Assembly: GCF_003265355.1 (NCBI RefSeq)
Contig: NZ_QFRW01000080.1
Coordinates: forward strand, 48,002 to 112,001
Reading direction: 5' to 3'
Source: Glycomyces dulcitolivorans
GTDB taxonomy: Bacteria > Actinomycetota > Actinomycetes > Mycobacteriales > Micromonosporaceae
Length of the DNA: 64,000 bases
Shown here: positions 35,417-44,432 of the stretch, piece by piece
How the letters are laid out: each line of letters opens with the position of its first letter
Position numbering within the stretch: the first letter of the stretch is position 1
The notes under the pieces: model-generated
What the model was told of the DNA's origin: nothing
The model's input: the letters and a program-made list of their open reading frames with translations, nothing else
The model's database searches: none
Translations under genes and position numbers: made by a program

Positions 35417-37411
35417 GTGCCCCCACACCCGTCGCCCCACCCAGCCGACTCGCTGCGCTCGTCTTCCCCCAAACCGGAGCGGCTCCGCCGCACTGGGCGT
35501 TCGGTACCCCTGCGGCCCCGCTCGGACCACCGGCTCGCCGCGCTCGCGTTCATGACCGGCATCCTCGCCGTGCTCGTCTTCACCTGCTACGTCGGCGGCA
35601 CCGCCACCGAAGGCCGCATCGCCGAGCCCGACCCCTTCCCGGCCCTCCCCGAGGCCGAGCCTCCCGTGTTCCGCGAGGACGGCGACCTCCTCCTCGTCTG
35701 CACCGCCGACGCCGAGGACTTCACCGAACGCAACGAGGGCGTCAACTACAACGAGCGCATCGGCAACGAACGCCTCCAAGAGGACTGCCTCGCCGACGGC
35801 TACCGCGACCTCCCCGCCGCCATCGCCGCCGCCGCGCCCGGGATGCGCATCCAGGTCCTCCCCGGCCACTACACCGTCGACACCGCGATCATCGTCGAGA
35901 CCACCGACCTCCAGATCGAAGGCCTCGGCGACACCCCCGACGACGTCCAGATCTCCACGCGCTTCGCCGCCGACACCGTCCTCACCGCCCACGCCGCCTC
36001 CGGCCTCTACCTCAAGGGCATCGCCTTCGGCCAGGCCCGCGACGCCGCCCTGCGCCTCACCGCCGTCGAGAGCGCCGCCCTCGTCGAAGTCGGTGCCTTC
36101 CAGAGCGACGGCGCCGGCCTCCACATCGCCGACTCCTCCGGCATCGCCCTCACCGACTGCCGCGCCGAAGCCGCCGACACCGCCGGCATCCTCATCGAGA
36201 ACTCCAACGCCGACGTCACCGGCTGCGAAGCCACCGGCAACTCCGCCGGCCTGGAGATCCGCGGCACCGCCACCACCGCCACCGCAACCGCGAACCGCCT
36301 GCACGACAACACCACCGGACTCGTCATCGCCGAAACCGGCCCCACCGCCGAGGTCACCGCCTCCGAGAACGTCCTGTACGGCAACAACACCGACAACTAC
36401 CGGCACCTCGGCACCGCCGCCTGCACCGACCCCGCGGCGCGCGACTGGGCCGACGGCGTCCTGTGCCCCGACCGCACCTACCCCTCCGGCGTCGGCATCC
36501 TCGTCGCCGACGGCACCGCCACCACCGTCACCGCCAACCGCATCTGGAACCAGCAGACCGCCGCGATCGCCGCCTGGGGCACCCCCGGCCAGGACCCCGG
36601 CCTCGGCGGCGACCGCAACACATTCAGCGACAACGTCTTCGGCGAACGCGAAGACGGCGCCCGCCACCGCAACCGCCTCGACCTGTGGTGGGACGGCACC
36701 GGCGTCGGCAACTGCTTCGACGAGCCCGGCACCTACCGCACCACCCCGCACGTCCTGCCGCCCTGCGGCACCGACACCGCCCGCGTCGCCGGCGACCCCC
36801 TCCGCTCCCTGAAGGTATGGGAATGCGGCCTCCAGGGCACCGACGACCTGTCCGCGACCTGCGACTGGCTCGGCGCCCAGTTCACCGACCGCCTCGAATT
36901 CCAGGCCGCCGTCGCCTTCGCCGCGGTCCTGCTGTTCCTCGCCGGCGCCGGCTGGCTCGGCGCCGCCCGCTCCCCGAACCCGCCCCGCGCGGGCGCGATG
37001 ACCTTCTCCGCCATAGCGACCGGCTGCGGCGCCCTCCTCTTCGTCCTCGCCGTCTGGTCCGGCCGCGCCGACTACGAGGCCCTCGCGATCGTCCTGTGGG
37101 GCTTCGGATGGCTCCTCGCCGGGCGCTCCTGGTTCCGCTCCGGCGTGCGCTTCCTCGGCGGCTTCACGGTGATCATCGGCGCCCTCACCGTCCTCGACGC
37201 GATCGACCGCGGCATCGTCACCCTCGCCCCCATGCCCGTCTCCCCTGCCTGGCTGTGGATCGCCCTCCTGCCCTTGTGGACCCTCTTCGCCCTCGGCGCG
37301 GCCTTCGGCCCCCGCCGCGAACCCCCCGAACCCGTGCACGTCGAACGCACTCCGGTCACCGCCCCGGCCAACGACCGCTGGGACTGGTTAGGAAAAAATC
37401 GCGTACTGTAG
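35417..37411 (+). CDS. Right-handed beta-helix protein with membrane segments
   Basis: A 664-residue protein from GTG 35417. One N-terminal membrane helix (about residues 40-62) leads to an outside domain. The domain starts with a periplasmic-copper-protein-like DLPAAIAAAAPGMRIQVLPGHY strand and continues as many short beta-helix coils (LHIADSSGIALTDC, ILIENSNADVTGC, LEIRGTATTATATANRL), about residues 130-420. Four to five membrane helices close the protein (about 490-635). Beta-helix domains like this bind or cleave polysaccharides, but no lyase residues could be identified. TACCCT lies 6 bases before the GTG: leaderless. Confidence 0.7.
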   Translation: MPPHPSPHPADSLRSSSPKPERLRRTGRSVPLRPRSDHRLAALAFMTGILAVLVFTCYVGGTATEGRIAEPDPFPALPEAEPPVFREDGDLLLVCTADAEDFTERNEGVNYNERIGNERLQEDCLADGYRDLPAAIAAAAPGMRIQVLPGHYTVDTAIIVETTDLQIEGLGDTPDDVQISTRFAADTVLTAHAASGLYLKGIAFGQARDAALRLTAVESAALVEVGAFQSDGAGLHIADSSGIALTDCRAEAADTAGILIENSNADVTGCEATGNSAGLEIRGTATTATATANRLHDNTTGLVIAETGPTAEVTASENVLYGNNTDNYRHLGTAACTDPAARDWADGVLCPDRTYPSGVGILVADGTATTVTANRIWNQQTAAIAAWGTPGQDPGLGGDRNTFSDNVFGEREDGARHRNRLDLWWDGTGVGNCFDEPGTYRTTPHVLPPCGTDTARVAGDPLRSLKVWECGLQGTDDLSATCDWLGAQFTDRLEFQAAVAFAAVLLFLAGAGWLGAARSPNPPRAGAMTFSAIATGCGALLFVLAVWSGRADYEALAIVLWGFGWLLAGRSWFRSGVRFLGGFTVIIGALTVLDAIDRGIVTLAPMPVSPAWLWIALLPLWTLFALGAAFGPRREPPEPVHVERTPVTAPANDRWDWLGKNRVL

Positions 37412-37415
37412 CCCC

Positions 37416-37616
37416 ATGACTTGGACCTGGAAGCTCGAAGACGCCGACGGCAACGCCATCGAAACCCCCGACAGCGACCTGGGCAGCCAGGGCGACGCCG
37501 AGTCGTGGCTGGGCGAACGCTGGCGCGAATTCGCCGACCAGGGCGCCTCGACAGCAGTCCTCCTGGAAGACGGCAAGACCATCTACCGCATGCCCCTCAC
37601 CCCCGCCGAGGAGTAA
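37416..37616 (+). CDS. Small conserved actinobacterial protein
   Basis: A 66-residue acidic protein, MTWTWKLEDADGN...SQGDAESWLGERWRE. The pattern of an N-terminal MTWTW strand and a central DAESWLGE helix matches a small family I recall as widespread in actinobacteria with no known role. Its -10 box TACTGT (37404-37409) lies over the last codons of the previous gene, 6 bases before the ATG, so it can be transcribed without a leader. Confidence 0.7.
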   Translation: MTWTWKLEDADGNAIETPDSDLGSQGDAESWLGERWREFADQGASTAVLLEDGKTIYRMPLTPAEE

Positions 37617-38086
37617 ACAGAGCGGCCCGCCCGCGCCGACCCGGCTCGGGGCCCGTTCCGCGACTGCCGAACCCCGCGAGTAGCGCCGGCCGTGCACCGC
37701 AGGCCCTGCTCTGCCTCCGCCGGACCCCGTAAGTAGGGCGGCCGTGCACTCCGGGCCCTACTCCGCCTCCGCCACACCCGAGCGACGGCAGACGTCCGGA
37801 CACCGGCCCGCCCTCGCGGACTGTCGCACCCCGCTGGCACTCTTGCAGCCGGGGGCGACTACGAACCGACACCCCCGACCTCGGGGGAGGGCAAGGCGAC
37901 CGCCGCCACCGTGACCGGCCGCCGCCCGAACCCGAGACCGGCCGCCGCTGCGCGCCGATACCCCGTCTTGTCGCACCCCGCAGGCACTCTTGCAGCCGGG
38001 GGCGGCCGCGGACCGACACCCCCGACCTCGGGGGCCGGAGAGGCGAGCGTCGCCGGTCCGCGCCTGGCCGTAATAGGCTGGGCTGC
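37617..38086. repeat. Intergenic region with two imperfect repeat pairs
   Basis: No convincing gene lies here. A tandem pair of about 54 bases (37672-37724 and 37725-37780) shares the word GTGCACYSCRGGCCCT. A second pair of 67 bases (37821-37887 and 37968-38034) differs at about six positions and ends in a CCCCGACCTCGGGG hairpin in both copies. Minus-strand frames here are low-complexity and look non-coding. Confidence 0.75.
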
Positions 38087-40381
38087 GTGACCACAGCCGG
38101 CACCCTCACATTGACCGCCACCCGCGCCCGCGCCGCACTCGACGCGCGGCGCGGCATCGTCCGCCTCCACCCCGAGGCCCTCACCGCACTGGGGCTGCGC
38201 CCCGGCGACCCGGTCGGGATCACGGGGCGGCGCGCGACCGCCGCGATCGCCCTCGAAGCCGACCGGTACGCGTCCCGCCGCGCGCTCTACGCCGACGACC
38301 TCACCCTCGGCAACATCGGCGCCCGCGACGGCGACCCGGTACGGCTCGCCCCGATCGCCCTGGCGGCCGCCGACCGGGTGGTCCTGTCCGGCCCGGCCTC
38401 CGCGGTCGCCGTGGTCGACCCGGACACGCTGCGCCTGGCCCTGCTGTCGAAGGTCGTCTGCGAAGGCGACGACGTGTCGCTCCTGCCCATCGAACTCGGC
38501 TCCTCCGCCCGCGAGGCCGTCACCGCCACCCGCCGGACCCTGAACAACACCCTCGGCATGGGCTGGACCACCATGGTGCTCAACGTGGTCGAGTCCGAGC
38601 CGGCCAGCGGCGCCATGATCACCTCCGACACCCGCGTCGAGTGGCTGAACGAGGTCCGCACCGCCGTCGACCTCCCCTCCGACCTGCCGCTGCCCGCCGG
38701 GCGCACCCCCGGCACCCGCATGCCGGCCACCTACGGCGGCACCGCCAGCGCCGCCCGCCCGCGCGCCGAGGCGCGCGCTCCGCTCGCCGATTCCCGTGCG
38801 CCCGAAGCGGTCCCGGGCGTCGCCACGATCCCCTACGACGAGCTCGCGGGCGCGAAGATCCCCGCTGAGGAGCTGCGCGAGCTGCTCGACCTCGGGTTCA
38901 ACCACCGCGAGGTCCTCAAGGTCGTCGGCACCGACATGGCGCTGGGCGTGCTCGTCTCGGGCCCGTCGGGCGCGGGGAAGGCCACGATCGTCCGCTCGGT
39001 CGCCGAGGCGGTCGGCGCGGGCGTCAGCGAGGTGTCCGGCTCCGATCTGGCGGCCCTGGAGGCGAACGCCGCGGCCGACCGGCTCCGCTCGGCCGTCGCC
39101 GCGCTCACCGTCCCCGGGGTGCTGCTGGTCCGCGGGGTCGAGCACCTGGCCCCGGCCGGGCGGCGGACCCCGTTGGGCACCATGTTCTCCCGCCTCGTCG
39201 AGGAGGTCCTCGCCGAGCCGGGCGAGCACGCCGTGGTGTGCACGACCACGAGCGTCGAGGACGTCGACGCAAGTCTGCGCCCGCGCTTGGAGCACGAGGT
39301 CGTCGTCCCGATGCCCGACGGCGAGGCCCGCCGCGACCTGCTCGTGTACTTCACCCGCTCGATGAAGGTCGCCGAGGACGTGAAGCTGGAGTCGGTCGCG
39401 CACCGCGCCCCTGGCTACGTCGCCTCGGACCTGGCCGTCATGGTCCGCGAGGCCGGCGTGCGGGCCGCCTTGCGCGCCAAGGAGGGCGGGGCCACCGCGC
39501 TCCAGAACTCCGACTTCGACGGCGCCCTGGAGTCGGTGCGCCCCACCAGCCTCGCCGGGGACTCGGTCGAGCTCGGCGGGCTCACGCTCGCCGACGTCGG
39601 CGGCATGGAGCCCCTGAAGCAGACCCTCACCGAGACCGTGCTGTGGCCGCTCACCTACCCGGACGCGTTCACCCGCTTGGGGATCGAGGCCCCGCGCGGC
39701 ATTCTCCTGTACGGGCCCCCGGGCTGCGGGAAGACGTACATCGTGCGCGCGGTCGCGGGGGAGGGACACGCGAACGTCATGAGCGTCAAGGGTTCCGAGC
39801 TGCTGAACAAGTGGGTCGGCGAGTCGGAGAAGAACGTGCGCGAGCTGTTCCGCCGCGCCCGCCAGGCCAGCCCGACCCTGATGTTCTTCGACGAGCTCGA
39901 CGCGCTGGCCCCCGTGCGCGGGGCCGGCACCGACGGCGGCACGGCCGACCGGGTGGTCGCGGCCCTGCTGACCGAGCTCGACGGGGCCGAGGCCCTGCGC
40001 GACGTCGTGGTCGTGGGGGCGACGAACCGGCCCGACATGATCGACCCGGCCCTGCTGCGCCCGGGCCGCCTGGAGCGCCTCGTCTACGTGCCCCCGCCCG
40101 ACGCGCGGGGCCGGGCGGACATCCTGCGCTCCAACGCGAAGAACGTGCCCTTCGCCGAGGACGTCGACCTCGACGCGGTCGCCGACGAGCTGTGGCTGTA
40201 CTCGGCCGCCGACTGCGCCGCGCTCGTGCGGGAGGCCGCGCTGACGGCGATGCGGGAGTCCCTCGACGCGAGCATCGTCACGGCCGCCCACGTCGAGCAG
40301 GCGATGGAGCGGGTCCGGCCCAGCCTGGACCCCGAGCAGCTCGAATACCTGGAGAACTACGCGAGCAACCGCGAGGGCTGA
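38087..40381 (+). CDS. Cdc48/VAT-like double AAA+ ATPase with degenerate first ATPase domain
   Basis: A 764-residue protein. A double-psi beta-barrel N-domain (about residues 5-165) is followed by an AAA+ domain D1 whose Walker A reads GPSGAGKA (292-299, the essential Ser/Thr replaced by Ala) and whose Walker B lacks both acidic residues (LLVRGVEHL). D2 is intact: GPPGCGKT (543-550), MFFDELDAL (near 600), GATNRPDMIDPALLRPGRLER with arginine fingers. It is of the actinobacterial Cdc48-like (Cpa) type, described as an unfoldase that can feed the 20S proteasome. TAGGCT is 7 bases before GTG 38087, with no leader. Confidence 0.9.
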   Translation: MTTAGTLTLTATRARAALDARRGIVRLHPEALTALGLRPGDPVGITGRRATAAIALEADRYASRRALYADDLTLGNIGARDGDPVRLAPIALAAADRVVLSGPASAVAVVDPDTLRLALLSKVVCEGDDVSLLPIELGSSAREAVTATRRTLNNTLGMGWTTMVLNVVESEPASGAMITSDTRVEWLNEVRTAVDLPSDLPLPAGRTPGTRMPATYGGTASAARPRAEARAPLADSRAPEAVPGVATIPYDELAGAKIPAEELRELLDLGFNHREVLKVVGTDMALGVLVSGPSGAGKATIVRSVAEAVGAGVSEVSGSDLAALEANAAADRLRSAVAALTVPGVLLVRGVEHLAPAGRRTPLGTMFSRLVEEVLAEPGEHAVVCTTTSVEDVDASLRPRLEHEVVVPMPDGEARRDLLVYFTRSMKVAEDVKLESVAHRAPGYVASDLAVMVREAGVRAALRAKEGGATALQNSDFDGALESVRPTSLAGDSVELGGLTLADVGGMEPLKQTLTETVLWPLTYPDAFTRLGIEAPRGILLYGPPGCGKTYIVRAVAGEGHANVMSVKGSELLNKWVGESEKNVRELFRRARQASPTLMFFDELDALAPVRGAGTDGGTADRVVAALLTELDGAEALRDVVVVGATNRPDMIDPALLRPGRLERLVYVPPPDARGRADILRSNAKNVPFAEDVDLDAVADELWLYSAADCAALVREAALTAMRESLDASIVTAAHVEQAMERVRPSLDPEQLEYLENYASNREG

Positions 40382-40964
40382 CCCGGCCGCGGCCCGTCGC
40401 GGTGCCCGGGTAGGCGGGTTCGGCGACCGGGCCGCATGTTGCGGTGGTCCGTGTCGGGCGGTGCTGCAATGGCGGGTTCATATGGTCGGGCCAGCCGGTC
40501 GCGGTGGCCTGCGTCTGCCTGTCGGCTGTGCCGTCCGGCCCGTGTCGGGCGGGTCGGTGCGGTCCGGGTGGGTGTTGGTTGTTGCGGGCGGCCGGCCTCG
40601 TCAGGTCGGCCGCCCGCGTGCTCCGCGCGGAGCGGGTGGTATCGGCGGGGACCCGGTGCGCGGGTGGCTTCCCGTGCTCGGGCCTCGGTATGGCGACGTT
40701 CGCGAAATCCCCTCTGTCGCCGCCATCCCGCCGATAGCGGATGACGTTTTTGCTATCTACTACAACAGGTAGGGGTCCCAAGTGTCGAATGCGAAGAATC
40801 TACTTGTGGATAACTCTGTGGATGGGTTTGCGGGCGGGCTTGCGGATGGGGTTCGGTGCTCTTAAACGTGAGCGGTGCTCTTGCTTTTTTGATCGGAGTG
40901 TGAGATCGTTGTTCTTAAGAGAGAGCACTGCTCTCTTTCGAGGGCACTGAGAGAGGGAACTCCC
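40382..40964. other. 583-base intergenic region
   Basis: No supported gene. The first 360 bases are G-rich on the plus strand and contain a perfect 11-base stem (40584-40594 with 40607-40617) that may terminate the Cdc48-like gene. The AT-richer last 230 bases hold two direct copies of GGTGCTCTT (40855-40863, 40874-40882) and a palindrome at 40920-40936, which look regulatory for the gene at 40965. Confidence 0.6.
40920..40936. promoter_or_regulatory. Palindromic operator upstream of the epimerase-like gene
   Basis: AGAGAGCACTGCTCTCT is a perfect 17-base palindrome around a central C, 28 bases before ATG 40965. The TGCTCT half-word also occurs in the GGTGCTCTT direct repeats just upstream. 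The type suggests a TetR or MarR dimer site; no regulator gene is adjacent. Confidence 0.5.
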
Positions 40965-41903
40965 ATGACCGACCACGTCATCCTCGGCAAAGGCCAGATC
41001 GGCTCCACCGTCGCCGCGATCCTCGCCGAGCGCGGCGAGCGCGTGCGGGTCCTCAGCCGTTCCGGCGGTGCGGACCTGCCCGGGATCGAGCACGTCAAGG
41101 TCGACGCCCGTGACGCCGCCGCGCTCACCGCGGCGACCAAGGGCGCCGACGTCATCTACAACTGCGCCAACCCCGCCGGCTACCACCGGTGGGCCGAGGA
41201 GTGGCCGCCCATGTTCGCCGCGATCCTCGCCGCCGCCAAGGCCCACGGCGCGGGACTGGTCAACACCGGCAACCTCTACGGCTACGGCCCGGTCACCGAG
41301 CCGATGACCGAGCGCACCCCGCTCCGCTCCCCCGGCCACAAGGGCCAGATCCGCATCAGGATGTGGAACGACGCCATGGCACTCCACGAGAGCGGCGACC
41401 TCCGCTTCACCGAGGCCCGCGGCTCCGACTACTTCGGCCCCGGCGCCCTCGCCGACGCCATGGTCGGCGAGCGGATCGTTCGCCCCGTCCTCGAAGGCAA
41501 GGGCGTCAGCGTCCTCGGCGACCCCGACGCGCCCCACTCCTTCACGTACATCCCCGACGTCGCCCGCGCCCTCATCCGCCTCGGCGGCGACGACCGCGCC
41601 TGGGGCCGCGCCTGGCACGTACCCACCGCGCCCGCCGCCTCCCAGCGCGAGCTGATCCGGGCCATGGCCCGCCTCGCCGGCCGCGGCCCCGTCCGGATCT
41701 CCCGGATGCCGTGGTGGTTCCTCATCAACGTCGTCGGCCTCGTTCAGCCCGCGATGAAGGGCATGGCCGAGACCCGCCACCAGTGGGACGGGCCCTACCT
41801 CATGGAGTCCTCCGACTTCACCGACACGTTCGGCGACGAGGCGACCGGCACCGAGGCCGCCATCGCCGAGACCCTCGACTGGTGGCGCGCCCGCCTGGCG
41901 TGA
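40965..41903 (+). CDS. NAD-dependent epimerase/dehydratase (atypical SDR)
   Basis: A 312-residue cytoplasmic oxidoreductase. Nucleotide-binding GKGQIGS is at residues 8-14; the active-site region has NLYGYGPV with a Tyr; DAPHSFTYIPDVARAL is typical of the extended/atypical SDR group. Such proteins act on sugar nucleotides or NADPH-linked substrates, but the catalytic Tyr-x-x-x-Lys is not plain here. GAGAGGGAACTCCC precedes the ATG; the palindrome at 40920 suggests inducible control. Confidence 0.8.
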   Translation: MTDHVILGKGQIGSTVAAILAERGERVRVLSRSGGADLPGIEHVKVDARDAAALTAATKGADVIYNCANPAGYHRWAEEWPPMFAAILAAAKAHGAGLVNTGNLYGYGPVTEPMTERTPLRSPGHKGQIRIRMWNDAMALHESGDLRFTEARGSDYFGPGALADAMVGERIVRPVLEGKGVSVLGDPDAPHSFTYIPDVARALIRLGGDDRAWGRAWHVPTAPAASQRELIRAMARLAGRGPVRISRMPWWFLINVVGLVQPAMKGMAETRHQWDGPYLMESSDFTDTFGDEATGTEAAIAETLDWWRARLA

Positions 41904-42006
41904 CGACAGGAGTTGGCGCACAGTTCACCCGGGCGCCGGCAACCGTCCACATGCTCGGAGCGTTCTCCCCTCAGAGCCACGCCCGCGCCCACAGGAGAGT
42001 GAGCCC

Positions 42007-43017
42007 ATGCGCCCGAACCCCGTCGCCGCCCTCAAGCGCCGCCTGCGCGCCGCCGCCCCCAGGTCCGCCGACTTCCTGCACGTCATCGCCACCCGCCACG
42101 GGATCGGCGTCTTCGACGAGCAGTGGTTCGCCTACCGGCAGCTGATGATGGAGCACCTGACGCTCGCCTCCCTCGACGCCCAGGAGGACCGCGACTTCAC
42201 CTGGGTCGTCGCGGTCGACCGGGACATGCCCCCGCAGGCGCGCAAGCGCCTCGACGCCCTCGCCGAGGGCCGCCCCTACCTGCGCATCGCCGAGACCGAG
42301 CTCAAGCGCGACTTCGTCCCCGACCTCGCCGCCTGGACCCGCTCAGAGGCGAAGGCGCGCAAGAAGGGCTGGGTCCTCACCACCCGCCTCGACGATGACG
42401 ACGCGATCCACCGCGGCCTGGTGGCCCGCCTCCACCAGGAGGCCGCGGCCTACCTCGCCGCGGGCGACAAGGCGCCCGCGATCTTCTCGCCCGTCCTGGG
42501 CTGCAACTGGGTCCCGCAGCAGGCCGCCGGGCACCGCGCCTACCACCACAGCCCCTCGATCGGCCTGAGCCTCCTCGAACACGCCGGGGACCCGGGCACG
42601 GTGTACCGCAACAACCACCGCACCCTCGCGCAGGTCCTCGCGCCCTGGAACTACAACGTGCGCCACCTCGACGGCGAGACCCCGTGGTGGCTGTACGCCC
42701 ACACCGGCCTGTCCCACATGCAGAGCGAGGGCAGCGACCGCATGGACAAGGTCACCGGCCACCGCCGCGCCTTCAAACTGGACGCGGCGCGACTGGCCCC
42801 GTTCGGCATCACCGCCGCCGGGGCCAGGATCATCCGCGAGACCCCCGAGCCGCAGGTGAGCGAGAGCCTCTTCGAGCTCAACCGCCGCGGCCTCGACCTG
42901 GAGGACGAGATCCACGGCCTGCGCGAGGCCGCCCGCGGCGGCGACGAGGCCGCGCGCGGGCGCATCGCCGAGCTCCACGCCGAGCGCCGCCGCATCCACG
43001 AGCGGCTGATCCGCTAG
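42007..43017 (+). CDS. Putative rhamnosyltransferase-like glycosyltransferase
   Basis: A 336-residue protein. ADFLHVIATRHGIGV, TWVVAVDRDMP and TRLDDDDAIHRG (near residue 124) match the rhamnosyltransferase-like PF11316 pattern with its Asp-rich nucleotide-sugar site. The C-terminal 60 residues form a charged helix or coiled coil (LEDEIHGLREAARGGDEAARGRIAELHAERRR). AGGAG lies upstream. It overlaps the convergent acetyltransferase gene by 4 bases. Likely adds a sugar in cell-surface or secreted glycan synthesis; donor not proven. Confidence 0.75.
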   Translation: MRPNPVAALKRRLRAAAPRSADFLHVIATRHGIGVFDEQWFAYRQLMMEHLTLASLDAQEDRDFTWVVAVDRDMPPQARKRLDALAEGRPYLRIAETELKRDFVPDLAAWTRSEAKARKKGWVLTTRLDDDDAIHRGLVARLHQEAAAYLAAGDKAPAIFSPVLGCNWVPQQAAGHRAYHHSPSIGLSLLEHAGDPGTVYRNNHRTLAQVLAPWNYNVRHLDGETPWWLYAHTGLSHMQSEGSDRMDKVTGHRRAFKLDAARLAPFGITAAGARIIRETPEPQVSESLFELNRRGLDLEDEIHGLREAARGGDEAARGRIAELHAERRRIHERLIR

Positions 43018-44054
43018 GCGAGCCTGTTCTGGCCGAGCTTCTTCTGGAACACCGTCTCGTGGCCCGCGAGCCGGTACCCGACGGCCTCGTTGATGGCGAT
43101 CATCTGCGAGTTCGACTCCGCGTTCCCCGTCCACACGTAGCGCATCCACGGCCGCATCGACTGGAGCCGCCGCTGGTTGGCGATCTTGAGGATCGTGCCG
43201 AGCCGGTGCCCGCGGAAGCGCGGGTCGACGATCGTGTTGCCCTGCCAGCAGTGCCGCTCCTCGGCGCCGTGGACCTGGATCTCGGTGAACCCGGCGACGT
43301 CGCCGCTCTCCTTGTGCACCACGACCGCCTGGATGTTCAGCTGGCCGCGCTGGCGCCGCTGGCGCTCCCACAGGCGCACCGTGTCGGCGGTGATCCGCCC
43401 CTCCTGGAGGTCCCAGTCGCCCAGCGGCATGTCGGTGTACATGCGCGCGTGCAGGTACGCCATGCCGTCGATGACCCGCTCGGGCGGGACGCCGTGGAAC
43501 GCGATGAGCTCGAACCCCTCGGCCTTCGCCCAGCACTCGTCCCACAGCCGGTCCTCGGCGTCCTCGTCGACCGTGGCGAGCTCGCACACGCGCACGGCCG
43601 CTTCCAGGGAGCGCTCGTAGCCGTTGTCGATCAGGAACGGCCCGCCGTCGCCGCGGACGTCGGGGGACTCCTCGTGCGGGACGGCGAGCCAGGTGGAGAC
43701 CACGGTGCGCCCGTCCTCGGCCGCGCGGTCCTCGGCGTGGCGCAGCAGGGCCGAGCCGATGCCGTGGCGGCGCGAGCCGGGCCGGACGCCGGCCTCGAAG
43801 CCCGCGAGGTGGGTGTTGTCGCGGTCGCCGAGGTGCAGGTTGAGGTAGCCGAGGACCTCGCCGTCGCAGACGGCGGCCCACTTCTCGCGGCGGACGTCGG
43901 GGTCGGGGACGACCAGCGCGGCGAGGGCGCCGAGCGGGTGCCACGGGCTCAGGCCCTGGAAGTCGTGCTCCTGCACGGACTCCTGCGCTTCGAGCCAGGA
44001 CTGGACGAGCGGGCGGTCGGAGGGGTCCACCCGGACGATGTCGAAATGCGTCAT
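43014..44054 (-). CDS. Tandem GNAT-family acetyltransferase
   Basis: A 346-residue protein from ATG 44054. Two GNAT folds in tandem: residues about 1-160, with AGVRPGSRRHGIGSALLRHAED (acetyl-CoA loop R-x-x-G-x-G), and about 180-346, with TIVDPRFRGHRLGTILKIANQRR. Two-domain GNATs of this shape resemble mycothiol synthase, but the second motif and the gene context do not prove that reaction. The longer frame upstream of 44054 is Arg/Pro-rich and lacks a ribosome-binding site. Confidence 0.8.
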   Translation of the reverse strand: MTHFDIVRVDPSDRPLVQSWLEAQESVQEHDFQGLSPWHPLGALAALVVPDPDVRREKWAAVCDGEVLGYLNLHLGDRDNTHLAGFEAGVRPGSRRHGIGSALLRHAEDRAAEDGRTVVSTWLAVPHEESPDVRGDGGPFLIDNGYERSLEAAVRVCELATVDEDAEDRLWDECWAKAEGFELIAFHGVPPERVIDGMAYLHARMYTDMPLGDWDLQEGRITADTVRLWERQRRQRGQLNIQAVVVHKESGDVAGFTEIQVHGAEERHCWQGNTIVDPRFRGHRLGTILKIANQRRLQSMRPWMRYVWTGNAESNSQMIAINEAVGYRLAGHETVFQKKLGQNRLA

Positions 44055-44432
44055 GGCCCGAGCCTGGCAGAGGTCCCCGGGCGCGGGCAAGCGGATAGCG
44101 TTTGCGACGCCGAGAAGGTTTGGGGGAGCGGCGTTCCGGTTATTCACAGAACGGGGACGCGATGGTCGGGAGACCGCAGTTCCTGACACCGGCTGGCGCT
44201 GCTCGACACGTTCTAGCCCCAGGACTCGCAGTCAACCGGGTGAGTGGCGACAGGACGTCTGCGGCCTCCCGCAAGAAGAATTCTTGCTCATTCAGTGAAT
44301 ACGGTCAAGACCCGAACTTCTCTTCTTTTTGTCGGGTACCCGACACTCCACTTCACATCGGTCACTGAGAGTGATAATTTCAGGAGTTCGGAAAGCGTTT
44401 GACTCGCCCGGATTCCGAACCCCTCACTCCAC
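44055..44432. other. 378-base intergenic region
   Basis: No supported gene. Two copies of CACTCCACTT (44345-44354 and 44425-44434) and an 8-base inverted repeat GTTCGGAA/TTCCGAAC (44386-44393, 44413-44420) lie near the end of thrC. The inverted repeat may weakly terminate thrC, but no T tract follows it. Confidence 0.5.

Noticed and set aside
37583..38223. Minus-strand frames of 85-208 residues over the repeat region
   Set aside because: Arg/Pro-rich, repeated because the DNA is repeated, overlapping the Cdc48-like start, with no ribosome-binding site.
40278..40781. A 167-residue minus-strand frame at the end of the Cdc48-like gene
   Set aside because: Low-complexity Pro/Arg/Thr product that overlaps a well-supported gene; no motif.
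44102..44368. An 88-residue plus-strand frame in the thrC downstream gap
   Set aside because: No ribosome-binding site, no recognisable domain and composition unlike the neighbours.
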